A DNA stretch of 64,000 nucleotides from positions 620,001 through 684,000 of the forward strand of contig OY760140.1 of assembly GCA_963663215.1 (NCBI GenBank), in the 5' to 3' direction. The notes under the pieces are model-generated. The model did not search any database and had not been told where the DNA came from. It saw only the letters and a program-made list of their open reading frames with translations. The stretch's first letter is position 1. Each line of letters opens with the position of its first letter. The translations under genes were made by a program, and so were the position numbers. This DNA comes from BJGV01 sp003230615. Its GTDB lineage: Bacteria > Pseudomonadota > Gammaproteobacteria > Burkholderiales > Nitrosomonadaceae. Shown here in pieces: positions 25,404 to 34,153 of the stretch.

Positions 25404-26324
25404 ACGTGTGATACGTTTGTAGCTTTATCCGATGCAACCCTTGGCAGGGAAGTGATATTTGGTAAAAATAGTGACCGTCCCAAGGGTGAGATTCAGGATA
25501 TTGTGGTATTCCCAGCTCAAAACTACTCCTCAAGAGCAGTAGTGCAGTGTTCTTACCTTCAAATCCCCCAAGCCAAACAAACATTTGCGGTCGTTCTTTC
25601 CAAACCAAGATGGATGTGGGGTGCAGAAATGGGGGCAAACGAACAGGGAGTGGTAATAGGCAATGAAGCAGTGTGGACAACTCAGCCATATAGCGATACG
25701 GGATTACTCGGAATGGATCTGGTGAGGCTAGGGCTTGAGCGAGGAGCAACAGCTGCCGAGGCTTTAGGAGTCATTGTGGAACTATTAGAAAAGTATGGGC
25801 AGGGTGGGAATTGTGCCGAGCATTTTGTCTTTAACTATCATAACTCATTCCTAATTGCGGATAAAAATGAAGCGTGGGTTTTGGAAACCGCTGGTCACTA
25901 TTGGGTTACTGAAAGAATTACTAGTGGAACCCGATCAATATCTAATAACCTCAGCATCAATGGAGAAGGAGATTTTCGCCATGCAGAATTAAATAGCACA
26001 ATCTTAGAAGAAGGGCACATATCAAACAGACCAGTTTTTGACTTTGCTCAACATTTTTCAGTTGGAACGAATGAAGACCTTCCTTCCCCTGACTGCAGAG
26101 AAGGACGAGTCAGGCAACTATGTCAGCTAAATGAAAATAAATTTACCCTGGAAACCGCAAAATCTATTCTTCGGGACCACCAAGGTAATATATGTTGGCA
26201 TGATGAATTCGAAACTAGAGGAAGCCAGGTTTCTTCCCTATCTCATGAGAATTGCAAACATTGGTTTATAGAGGGCCCGTTTCCCTGCCAGCAAAAATAC
26301 CAACTTAAAACATTTTCTATGTGA
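25404..26324 (+). CDS. Secernin-like C69 family hydrolase with non-ATG start
   Basis: About 306 residues. The Ntn-type family begins MCDT, where Cys2 becomes the N-terminal nucleophile after autocleavage. Here the matching codons are ACG TGT GAT ACG (25404 on), so the expected ATG is ACG; a GTG at 25452 would drop the nucleophile. Further hallmarks follow: VIFGKNSDRPKGEIQ, WGAEMGANEQGVVIGNEAVWT, and FLIADKNEAWVLETAGHYW. Substrates of the family are small amides or dipeptides. Either ACG is used weakly or the gene has recently lost its start. Confidence 0.7.
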   Translation, partial: TCDTFVALSDATLGREVIFGKNSDRPKGEIQDIVVFPAQNYSSRAVVQCSYLQIPQAKQTFAVVLSKPRWMWGAEMGANEQGVVIGNEAVWTTQPYSDTGLLGMDLVRLGLERGATAAEALGVIVELLEKYGQGGNCAEHFVFNYHNSFLIADKNEAWVLETAGHYWVTERITSGTRSISNNLSINGEGDFRHAELNSTILEEGHISNRPVFDFAQHFSVGTNEDLPSPDCREGRVRQLCQLNENKFTLETAKSILRDHQGNICWHDEFETRGSQVSSLSHENCKHWFIEGPFPCQQKYQLKTFSM

Positions 26325-26341
26325 CCTTCATTAGGCGATGA

Positions 26342-26358
26342 ATTCGATCCCCGCCGCC
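26342..26358 (+). repeat. Isolated att-like core
   Basis: ATTCGATCCCCGCCGCC directly after the C69 gene, with no B arms in front; the arms may have been replaced by the gene's 3' end. Confidence 0.6.
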
Positions 26359-26745
26359 CAAAAATATAATAGTTTTGAGTTAATTAACTGTTAATTTCAA
26401 AATCATCTTCGCGTAATTTTACAGTCATGTCTTCTTGTGGTGTCCATAACTCTTTGTGGATGACACCACTGTCTTTAGTGCTTTATACAGTGCAAGGAAA
26501 TCCATTAAGTTCGCATAAGTAAACGTTACTGGTAATCACCTAAGTATAGTTGGGTATAAAGAGAGAAGTGGTATTCCAAGAAAACTACATGAAATGGTTC
26601 GTCTTCCATTAACAGAAAAGCACTGATCGACACACAATGCTTGACACCAGAACATCGATGATCTCTACTTAAAATTTGTTTGTACTACTAAAAAGTAGCG
26701 TAGGTTATAAACCTCACTGCTTTACTTGCAAAGCGATTAATTAAC
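26359..26745. other. Gene-poor stretch
   Basis: A 28-codon startless frame on the minus strand (26381-26470, ..ELWTPQEDMTVKLREDDFE..) looks like the tail of a lost gene. Nothing else is supported. Confidence 0.35.
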
Positions 26746-27411
26746 ATGAACAAACTAGGTTTGTTGTTCATTGCGCTGATTGCGTTCGCCATATCTGGCT
26801 GCGTATGGCAAAGAATTCCCGCAGCACCTGAATACACTCTTGAAGCGCCAATACCTTTGAAAGTGGGTGTTATATTTGACGATGATACAGCACCAGTCGA
26901 TTCAATCTCTCACATTTATGGGCTTGCAGTAATCAAAGGATGGAATGAAATGCAGCTTTTCGATTCATTGATCTACCCTTATCAGGAGGGTGATTCCATA
27001 GATGCTGTAATTCGGATAACCATTACTGGCGGCTGGGAAGACGAAAGTTTTATACGCAAAGCAGCCGTTAATCTCGCAATTATGTTAACGCTTGGGTTGG
27101 CGGGGAATGTAATTGGTCGAACCATGACTGTAATACACGACGCACTTGTAGTCATCAATAAATCTTCGGATGAAATAGGGCGGTACTCTGTGCAAGTAAC
27201 ATCGACCATAGAGTTGGGAGTGGGATTACTGGGAGCGTTGACATATTGGCGTGAGTCACCGTTAACTCTTGAGCATCTCGGTAGGTATGTAGCGGGTTAT
27301 GAGCTTCAAAGAAAACGTATCGCATTTGAATTAGCCAAGAGAATTCGCGAGGATCGCCAAAGTCTTCTTTCTAAGCTTGGTAAGTCTCAAGAAGAAGACG
27401 TGACACCGTAG
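26746..27411 (+). CDS. Predicted lipoprotein, unknown family
   Basis: 221 residues: signal with lipobox ISGC at residue 19, then a proline-rich start (IPAAPEYTLEAPIP) and an alternating beta/helical domain. Residues about 105-125 (AAVNLAIMLTLGLAGNVIG) are hydrophobic. The C-terminus is a charged helix (YELQRKRIAFELAKRIREDR). It should be an envelope lipoprotein; no named family is recognised. No good SD precedes the ATG. Confidence 0.6.
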   Translation: MNKLGLLFIALIAFAISGCVWQRIPAAPEYTLEAPIPLKVGVIFDDDTAPVDSISHIYGLAVIKGWNEMQLFDSLIYPYQEGDSIDAVIRITITGGWEDESFIRKAAVNLAIMLTLGLAGNVIGRTMTVIHDALVVINKSSDEIGRYSVQVTSTIELGVGLLGALTYWRESPLTLEHLGRYVAGYELQRKRIAFELAKRIREDRQSLLSKLGKSQEEDVTP

Positions 27412-27568
27412 CTTATTAGTTTTGACTTATCTGCGCTATGCAGTGACGGCCTCATCGGGCTTCATGATGCGAATATTGACAAGTCTGATATTTGAGTTGG
27501 TGAAGTATCTGGTCGCAAGGATGACACGAAATTATGGGTGGTACAATTAACTTGATTTCTATTCTCTT

Positions 27569-28597
27569 ATGCTTGCTCGATATTGGTTGACTGACAGACT
27601 GCGGCGTTTTATGTGGCGTCCCACCCCGGTATCGAAAATACATCCGGTAGCATTCCTAACTTTTTTAATCATTGCGACTATGTCATATGGGATCAATCGA
27701 ATTGATAACGGCGAGCAGGAAATAACCGCCAACATTGTGGCCGAACGGCTTCATTCCCACGTGCAGGTGCTCGGGGGCGATATTGGTGAACGTAACGTGT
27801 TTAACCCGCAGGCGCTACGCGCCTCGGCAGATTACATTGCACAAGTCTGGGAAAGTCAGGGCTACAAGGTTATCCACCACGAATACGAATTACAAGGCGA
27901 GCGGTGGGTTAATCTTGAAGTCACACGCAGGGGTGAAAAGTATCCCGAAGAGATCGTACTTATTGGTTCGCACTATGACTCCGTACTTGGTAGCCCTGGT
28001 GCCAATGACAATGGCAGCGGCGTAGCGGCCATGCTGGAGCTTTCACTTCGCATTGCAACGCAAAAACCAGCGCGAACGGTCCGTTTTGTAGCCTTTGTCA
28101 ATGAGGAACCACCGTTTTTCAAAACCGATGCCATGGGTAGCAGGGTCTATGCAAAAATGGCTCGCACGCGTGGTGATGACATTCGTGCCATGGTTTGTCT
28201 CGAGACTATAGGGTTCTACAATGACGAACCTGGCAGCCAGCATTATCCGCCTCCTTTCAGCCTGTTCTATCCAGATACCGGCGACTTCATCGGGTTCGTT
28301 TCTAACTTCCAGTCTCGCTCGCTGCTCAAACGTTCGGTGGCCGCTTTTCGTGCAGCTAGCGACTTTCCACTAGAGCATGTCACCACGTTCGAGTTCGTGC
28401 CAGGTGTGGACTGGAGTGATCACGGGTCGTTCTGGCGCGAAGGCGTATCGGCGATCATGATCACAGACACCGCGCCTTATCGCTATCCTTACTACCATAC
28501 AGCGCGAGACACACCGGACAAAGTGAATTATCAGCAGCTCGCGCGGGTGATTGATGGACTATTGGCGGTTGTCAAGGCACTCGCCGATGAGCACTAA
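27569..28597 (+). CDS. M28 family zinc aminopeptidase, membrane-anchored
   Basis: 342 residues. One N-terminal membrane segment (VAFLTFLIIATMSYGI) is followed by an M28 domain with metal ligands in order: His and Asp in IGSHYDSVLGSPGANDNGSG, Glu-Glu in FVNEEPP, Asp/Glu in CLETIGFY, His in WSDHGSFW and near the end YYHTARDTPDK. It would release N-terminal residues from peptides in the periplasm. The start codon is ATG after a weak SD. The gene is slightly GC-richer than its surroundings. Confidence 0.85.
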   Translation: MLARYWLTDRLRRFMWRPTPVSKIHPVAFLTFLIIATMSYGINRIDNGEQEITANIVAERLHSHVQVLGGDIGERNVFNPQALRASADYIAQVWESQGYKVIHHEYELQGERWVNLEVTRRGEKYPEEIVLIGSHYDSVLGSPGANDNGSGVAAMLELSLRIATQKPARTVRFVAFVNEEPPFFKTDAMGSRVYAKMARTRGDDIRAMVCLETIGFYNDEPGSQHYPPPFSLFYPDTGDFIGFVSNFQSRSLLKRSVAAFRAASDFPLEHVTTFEFVPGVDWSDHGSFWREGVSAIMITDTAPYRYPYYHTARDTPDKVNYQQLARVIDGLLAVVKALADEH

Positions 28598-28628
28598 AGG
28601 TATGCATATGAGCGCTCTTAAAATTAGA

Positions 28629-29408
28629 CTAGTGATGGAAACGATAGATTACGAAAGGATCCCATTCACTAATTACATCCAGATCGCTTTCACTAATTAC
28701 ATCCCATAGTCCAGAATTATCAAAAAGCATACGATGCTTTGCGTTAAGATAGATGACATATATCTCCCGAGGGATTTCTCTTAAACTCTCAACTAATCTG
28801 CCTATCATTACTTCCATAATTACTTGATCAAAGGGATTGTAGAAATAGCACACCAAAGGGTTGCCTGGTAAGCTATATTCCATGACGTCAGTATGTACGC
28901 ACTCTACCCATGACGCTGCACATTTTGAGGGGGAGATCTTGGCAATGTTTCCCTTTGCAACCTCACAAAGTTCCCGTGAAAACTCTATACCAATCACAGA
29001 CTTAAATGGTAATTGACTAGCAATGAGCAAAACTCTACCTTTCCCGGAACCAAAATCTATAAAACTAAAATGCGTATGATCTATAGATAGTTCCTGGATT
29101 ATTTTTGTTGTAATGTGATATGGCGAAGGTTCGTAAGCTACAGCATGAAGAGCGTTCTCAGAAAGGGCAATATCTAATGAACCAATCTCTCGTATAACCT
29201 CGGTATCCGTACCAAAGTCGTCATCAAACTCTGATTCAGCGGTAGATTGCGGAACATCCCCAGAAAACAAATTCTCTATATAGAATCTAAGATTCTTGCT
29301 AACCTGATATATAAATTTCCACGTACTCTGTCTTTTCCGGGCCACTACATGGCGTTTCAGTATCCACATACTTATGTACTCAGTAAAGCTGTTTAGTTTA
29401 CTGAACAT
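28629..29408 (-). CDS. SAM-dependent methyltransferase
   Basis: 259 residues if it starts at MFSKLN; the longer open frame to 29546 runs into repeats A and B and is artefactual. Motif I is FIDFGSGKGRVLLIAS, the acidic loop GIEFSRELCEVAKGN follows, and YFYNPFDQVIMEVMI is motif-IV-like (NPF). This is the arrangement of class I protein or small-molecule methyltransferases of the DOT1/PF13679-like sort. An N-terminal helical region (about residues 1-90) has no named domain. An internal near-repeat DVISESDLDVISEWD ends it. It is convergent with the M28 gene. Confidence 0.7.
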   Translation of the reverse strand: MFSKLNSFTEYISMWILKRHVVARKRQSTWKFIYQVSKNLRFYIENLFSGDVPQSTAESEFDDDFGTDTEVIREIGSLDIALSENALHAVAYEPSPYHITTKIIQELSIDHTHFSFIDFGSGKGRVLLIASQLPFKSVIGIEFSRELCEVAKGNIAKISPSKCAASWVECVHTDVMEYSLPGNPLVCYFYNPFDQVIMEVMIGRLVESLREIPREIYVIYLNAKHRMLFDNSGLWDVISESDLDVISEWDPFVIYRFHH

Positions 29409-29470
29409 TGTAAGTGTGTTTGCTAGCTGAGGTGAATAATTCACAACTTCGATAGGCAGATTGATTTTCC

Positions 29471-29626
29471 GAATGTCCGCTTCATGCCAAAACGGACAGT
29501 GTCGTCTATAGCAGTCCAATAGCATCCAATAAATCTGCTGGTACATTTGTCGGTATCATTGAAAATGAATTAAATCTAGATCAGTCTGTGGCAAGGGTTA
29601 CAGGCTACAATTCGATTCCCGCCGCC
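29471..29626 (+). repeat. Repeat A joined to repeat B with core
   Basis: A left part (GAATGTCCGCTTCATGCC) leads into B: TCCAATAGCATCCAATAAAT, TGCTGGTACATT / TGTCGGTATCAT, core TTCGATTCCCGCCGCC. Confidence 0.85.
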
Positions 29627-29650
29627 CGTGGATTCTTGTTAAGTAGTGCT

Positions 29651-30058
29651 TCAAAACCTTTCATTGTTAGGCGCGCCAAGATTATTGATTTTCGTTTTCC
29701 TAAGCATCTTAAGTAAAAGGTTGCGGAATAATCGTAAAACTGGATAGAGCCATGAGGATACTGATTTAGATTTAAAGATCCAATAATTAATACGATTGAG
29801 CAGACCTGAACGACTACTAATTAAGGCAAGAGTGTGCATTGCTTCGGAGCCATAGTAAAGCTGCCCCCCCATTTTCAACACCATCCCTTGATCTATATCT
29901 AATCCTGATTTAGTAATCTCGTCCAAGACCTCGCTCTTCTCACGCGCATCGATAATCTTCAAATCACCAACAGTCTCTCGAATTCTAATGATCTGGCAGT
30001 AAGTATTGCAGGCAGGGCACTCCTTATCGTAAACCAACAATATCTCTGGTCTGTTCAT
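29651..30058 (-). CDS. DCC (DUF393) thiol-disulfide oxidoreductase-like protein
   Basis: 135 residues. The signature YDKECPACNTYC is near residue 11, followed by the DAREKS and the conserved MVLKMGGQLYYGSEAMHTLA segment. The C-terminus is hydrophobic/basic (WLYPVLRLFRNLLLKML) as in the family. CxxC thioredoxin-like redox activity is the usual inference, with no proven substrate. It follows a possible 64-residue gene by 4 bp. Confidence 0.8.
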   Translation of the reverse strand: MNRPEILLVYDKECPACNTYCQIIRIRETVGDLKIIDAREKSEVLDEITKSGLDIDQGMVLKMGGQLYYGSEAMHTLALISSRSGLLNRINYWIFKSKSVSSWLYPVLRLFRNLLLKMLRKTKINNLGAPNNERF

Positions 30059-30062
30059 GTCA

Positions 30063-30257
30063 TTACTCTTTAACTTGGTGCGTGTCCACGGAGAGATTCA
30101 GGCTTTGTTTCTCAGTTAGGCCATCGAAAATACTCAAAGTTCTGCAACTTTTCCGATCAAGGTCGTGGAATGATATATTGTGAATGAAATTGATCCCAGT
30201 CTCGTGTTCCGTAAAATTTACGCAAGCTGTCCGCAGTGAAATCAATTTATTATTCAA
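30063..30257 (-). CDS. Possible small protein upstream of the DCC gene
   Basis: 64 codons from a TTG start with AAAAGGA 4 bases upstream. No motif is recognised. It is supported only by spacing (4 bp to the DCC ATG) and strand. Confidence 0.3.
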   Translation of the reverse strand: MNNKLISLRTACVNFTEHETGINFIHNISFHDLDRKSCRTLSIFDGLTEKQSLNLSVDTHQVKE

Positions 30258-30392
30258 ACAAAATCCTTTTCATTATTATTGAGAAGAGCGTAAAGTTAAT
30301 CAAAATGACGTATAGATTATTTACATAGTAAAACTTTATATCTAATAAGATTAAACGTCCATTCGTCATTTGTTCGTAACGGACTCGTTACA

Positions 30393-30884
30393 ATGAAGAA
30401 CGTGATATTTGCTTTGCTCACGATAGTTCTATTAGTCGGGTGCGTTACAGGCCACCTGGTTCAGGTAAGTGACACCCAAACACTAGGGCCAAAAATTATA
30501 ACTCTTGATGCTCCTAGGGTACCGTGGGCGATTGAAATTAAAAACCATCTTATGGCTAAAGGATTCAAGGTTCTTCGATGTAGCACAAAAAATCGTGTAA
30601 TAGAGCAAACAGAAAGCGATAATGTTGAGCAGTTTAATAAGTTTGAAGCGAAATATGTTCTAGTAATAGAAGGCTCTGCACCTTATGATTGGGCAAAAAG
30701 GTGGGTAGGGAAGTGTATTGATGGTTGCTACAATTTTACCCATATCAGTGCAGACTTGGTTAATACCACAACAAACAAAACTATTTTTAATGTAAGTGGT
30801 TCCGGCTATTCTGAGAAATGTCACCCCATTAGTGGATCAATATTTTCTGATATTGCAAATGCGGTTAATGATGCTTGGGACTGA
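30393..30884 (+). CDS. Predicted lipoprotein, unknown family
   Basis: 163 residues with a lipoprotein signal (LLTIVLLVGC, Cys17) and a mature domain of alternating strands; three further Cys-rich spots (RCSTKN, GKCIDGCYNF, EKCHP) could form disulfides. It may be an envelope protein in a small accessory module. No SD is obvious. Confidence 0.6.
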   Translation: MKNVIFALLTIVLLVGCVTGHLVQVSDTQTLGPKIITLDAPRVPWAIEIKNHLMAKGFKVLRCSTKNRVIEQTESDNVEQFNKFEAKYVLVIEGSAPYDWAKRWVGKCIDGCYNFTHISADLVNTTTNKTIFNVSGSGYSEKCHPISGSIFSDIANAVNDAWD

Positions 30885-30963
30885 TTGCATCTAACAAGTT
30901 GCTCAGGATCAACGTCAACCTAGGGTTGAACAGTAGATTTTCCTAGGGGGTGCCATGATGATA

Positions 30964-31320
30964 TCAGAATGCTACACATTTCTCCCGCTCAGCTACGGTC
31001 TTAATATAGTCGCCCATGGTCTTGATCACAGCTCCAGAGATGAGGTTACTTTCCTCAATCTCTCTTGCTGTGGCACAAGCACCACACACCCATATAGGAA
31101 TGCCAGTAGATACGATGGCCGTTATGATTTCATTTAGCGGCGTTAAATTTACACCTATTACATAATCGCCAATTCCAGGACGAGCCAGTGTTACTGCCTC
31201 ATTCCAAAGGAAAAGAACTACATCGTGGCCTTGCTCCTGCGCGGTTTTTGAGGCCATAAAAGGGAGCGTTGCCATGGTTGGATTATCTGTTCCATAGCTT
31301 CCAGAGATAATGAATTTCAT
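30964..31320 (-). CDS. DsrE/DsrF-like sulfur-relay protein
   Basis: 118 residues with the DsrE fold: FIISGSYGTDNPTMATLPFMAS, HDVVLFLWNEAV, and the conserved Cys pair region WVCGACATAREI near residue 78. DsrE-like proteins bind or pass sulfur as persulfide, though many stand-alone ones are uncharacterised. It stands alone with a good start. Confidence 0.75.
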   Translation of the reverse strand: MKFIISGSYGTDNPTMATLPFMASKTAQEQGHDVVLFLWNEAVTLARPGIGDYVIGVNLTPLNEIITAIVSTGIPIWVCGACATAREIEESNLISGAVIKTMGDYIKTVAEREKCVAF

Positions 31321-31501
31321 GGCAAGTTCCTTATGTGAGTAGTTGGAAAATAGTAATTGTTAAACGTGGCATATCTCATACGAAGATTTAGAAAGGATTG
31401 TCCCATAACTATGAGGTGACTGCATGCAATAGGACAAATGGACGTAACACTGGAACTTTATAGAGAGTAGGGCGTCTATTTATAAGCCTTTCAACAGATT
31501 A

Positions 31502-31517
31502 TTCGATTCCTGCCGCC
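31502..31517 (+). repeat. Att-like core with degenerate arms
   Basis: TTCGATTCCTGCCGCC preceded by about 70 bp of weak B-like sequence (CCTTTCAACAGATTA). Arm repeats are not recognisable. Confidence 0.55.
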
Positions 31518-31654
31518 ATGGGGATGATCGTTTTACTTTCTTCTGATCCTTGTCCGTTGTTTTGCTTGGAGCAACGGACATTTGTAGAAAGAGAAACGAA
31601 TATCAATCATTGAGAGGACAATATTATGATAAAGCGAGTTGTATTGGTTATCAG

Positions 31655-32127
31655 AGCATCCAGCGTTATCGGAAAAACTACAGCTGAACTTCTTACCAGG
31701 AACAGCTGTTACATGTTTGCTATGGCGCGAGCTCGGAAGACGTGCTAACGAAATACTTACGTTTAACTGAAATAAACCGGGCTCAGGTTTCCTCGAAGTT
31801 GTATGCAGGTAAGGTGGTGAGCCGTTCATCTTCAACCGGGGTACCCACCGTGAAGTGGTATAAACTCTGCCACGCGCGTGAAATGATTCCGAAAGCAGCA
31901 TGGACCGGATCGTCGAAGTAGCAGCCAATTCCGGTGGCGCGGACACCTGTCTCTTCAGCTTCTAGGTAAAGCAGCTGGCCCACTATGCCGGCCTCCCAGA
32001 ACAGGTTACGGTAGAAGGCTGCGCCGTACGTGCAAGGCTGTCCGTGTAGTCGGCAATCATGGCCAGGCTAAAGGCCCCATCGCCTGCGATTTCCTGGCCG
32101 CAGGAAACGGTACTCGATGGTGCTCGA
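31655..32127 (+). repeat. 473-bp duplicated segment, copy 1
   Basis: Repeated at 55215-55687 with only about two mismatches. It covers the 3' end of the SagB-like gene and ends inside it, so this copy is the parent. On its left it abuts a short frame MIKRVVLVIRAS at 31626 that it interrupts. Confidence 0.95.
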
Positions 32128-33530
32128 CAGTCCCCATCCTGGAGAAGGTATAAGGGAAGTCCAGGCGGGCAGTCAGGCAAACGCTGCCAACAAAATTCTG
32201 GGCACATCACCCCTTTTAGAATCTCGAACTTGTCCGGATCTCGGGCGAGTGCGTAGCGTCCAGGCGTCAAGCCGTCGACGCGGTGGACGAAGATCCCGAT
32301 GTGGATACGTGGTCGCCAGGGGATTGTGTCCCAGGGCATCCCTCTCCGCTTACGTATCGGAATCAGCCGGGCGAGCATGCGAAAGAATTCTGCCTGAGAG
32401 ATTGCCGTTGAGCCATCCATCTCTACTGCGCTACGGCGGCCAAGAATGGCCTTTTCCGCACTAAGTAGACCCTGACGGACAGGGATCCCGAAAAGTTCAT
32501 CTTCCGAGGGAAAGCCTGAGAAATCCTCCTGGATAGGCAAGCTTTCACATCGGCGTGTCGCCTGCGCAACCTTGTCGATCACGGGCCACTCTACGCTGTT
32601 TTCTAAGCTCAGCGTGTTGGCCCTGCCCTGCCAAAGCACTTCGTCGCCGTGTGCCGTCATCGGCCTCAAGTCGTTCGGAAGCGGCATCGGAAAATCCGGC
32701 GCAATCAACACGAGCAGATCAGCTTCCTCACGCTCCGCCTCTGCGAAATCCTCATCACGGTCAAGCCCAAGTAGACATGAGAGGATGCTGTCGCTCACGC
32801 CGTCGAGAAGTACCAATTTACAACCTAGCGCCGCGGCCGCGATACGTAGGCTGGCAAGCGCGCGTCCGACGTCTTGCTGGCAGTAGCGGAACGCGCGCTC
32901 ACCGTATTTCCAGGCTTCACGCCAATGAATAGACGACAGACCCACGAAGAAGGAACACTCATGGAAAGGTGTGATCAGCTCGGCCCATCGCTTTGCGTCG
33001 AGCACCGCTCGTCGTTCCAGGGCATGTTCCTTCGGCGCATAGTGGTATAAGGCAGCTGTGTCGCCGAGCTGCTCGAGCGCAGGCAGTAGGGCATAGCCCT
33101 CTGTCGGATGAAGATTTCCACTCGACGGATTTGCGCGCAACGCCCACTTGGTCTCGCCGGCTTGCTTCCATGCGGGCAACGAGAGCCCGTAGCGGAAAAA
33201 GAGAGAGACTGACTCCAGCGTTAGTGGTGCCGGCGGCACGGTCGCACTCGCATAGATTTGCCAATAGGGCAGTGGGCAGCCTGCTTTGGGCAGAGGGAGA
33301 CAAACCAGATCCGCTCCAGCGTAGCGTCGAAATGGATTAGGTTGCGTTGCCCATTCGAGGTAGCCAAGCGAGGCAGCGTAGCGATGAAAGTGATGCTTTG
33401 TCCGTTCGTGGTAAGCAACGACCATCTCTTTGGGAGAGAGCGTTCCCTGAAGAAGATCGGCTTGCTCCAGCGCACCCGATTTCCCTGATAAGGATGAAAG
33501 ACAATGGGATGTGATAGCAATTTTCGTCAT
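31783..33530 (-). pseudogene. SagB-type nitroreductase-family dehydrogenase, C-terminal frameshift
   Basis: About 582 codons. Two nitroreductase-like halves are present: the first has WALRANPSSGNLHPTEGYAL (FMN/active region near residue 130), the second PVRQGLLSAEKAILGRRSAVEMDG. FSLAMIADYTDSL is followed by a frame break near 32030; the right frame resumes GAAFYRNLFWEAG then GQLLYLEAEETGVRATGIG and CYFDDPVHAAFG to a stop at 31783. SagB relatives oxidise azolines with FMN, but no partner cyclodehydratase is here, so a free-standing oxidoreductase is more likely. The same break exists in the duplicate at 55215, so it predates the duplication and is not a random read error. The region is GC-rich. 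Confidence 0.75.
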
Positions 33531-33976
33531 GCGGAGTAGTGCCCAAAGAGTGTCTGTGTGCTCATCACTGGCGCATCGTAGTTACGCTTTCGGTACATGT
33601 AGGCTGTGTCCTGAACTGAGGTACACAGCAATGAAAAATGGATACCAAGCGCAAGGTTGAGTCCTACCATCCGTTCATTGTCAACTAACCCTACTTTCAT
33701 ATTGGACTTGCTACCGATTGCTACCACAAAAGAGATAAAACTGCTGGTTTGGAAATATACGTGACAAACATGCTTGCTGGGTTCGTCCAAATTTTGCGAA
33801 AAAGCTAGCGTAATTCGTTCACAAAATACTAGAAAACTCTGGCACTCCTTGCGAGGCAGGGAAGCAAGTAGGAGATTAGTAGCGGGAATTAGTTTCGTGG
33901 CCAGCATGAGAAAATTCCTTGTTAACAATGCTAATAGTAACAAACAGTTCTTGACGAGGTGATGATAACACCCCAT
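33527..33976 (-). CDS. Hypothetical protein overlapping the SagB-like start
   Basis: 149 codons whose stop overlaps the start of the SagB-like gene by 4 bp, which would allow coupled translation. It has a hydrophobic N-terminus (NCLLLLALLTRNFLMLATKL) and no recognised domain. Composition is less GC-rich than the downstream gene, and the residues are not convincingly protein-like throughout. Confidence 0.4.
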   Translation of the reverse strand: MGCYHHLVKNCLLLLALLTRNFLMLATKLIPATNLLLASLPRKECQSFLVFCERITLAFSQNLDEPSKHVCHVYFQTSSFISFVVAIGSKSNMKVGLVDNERMVGLNLALGIHFSLLCTSVQDTAYMYRKRNYDAPVMSTQTLFGHYSA

Positions 33977-34023
33977 TGAGTTGTCAGAAGCTTCACTTTT
34001 GTAGCTAGCTGAGTTTTTACGTT

Positions 34024-34055
34024 GAATGTCTTCTTTGTGTCAAAAGCGTACGTTC
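34024..34055 (+). repeat. Palindromic repeat A
   Basis: Copy with TGTGTCAAAA loop and two arm mismatches. Confidence 0.7.
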
Positions 34056-34153
34056 AGAGGCATATAAAAGATCCCGGCTTTGGTCTGAGCCAAGCTTAAA
34101 TGTGTATAACAGAGATTACAAAGCAGACAGACATCGGCAAGCTAGGCATTGAG

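Noticed and set aside
29409..29546. N-terminal extension of the methyltransferase (MYQQIYWMLLDCYRR..)
   Set aside because: These codons are the reverse reading of repeats A and B. The same peptide-like string appears wherever B is read backwards, so it is an artefact.
31533..31946. 137-codon minus-strand frame, also at 55171-55506
   Set aside because: Shadow of the SagB-like C-terminus in another frame; the proper frame gives GQLLYLEAEETG and conserved residues.
31783..33530. Thiazole/oxazole-modified peptide cluster because of the SagB-type gene
   Set aside because: No cyclodehydratase (SagC/SagD, YcaO) or precursor peptide is found nearby; the upstream 149-codon frame does not resemble one.
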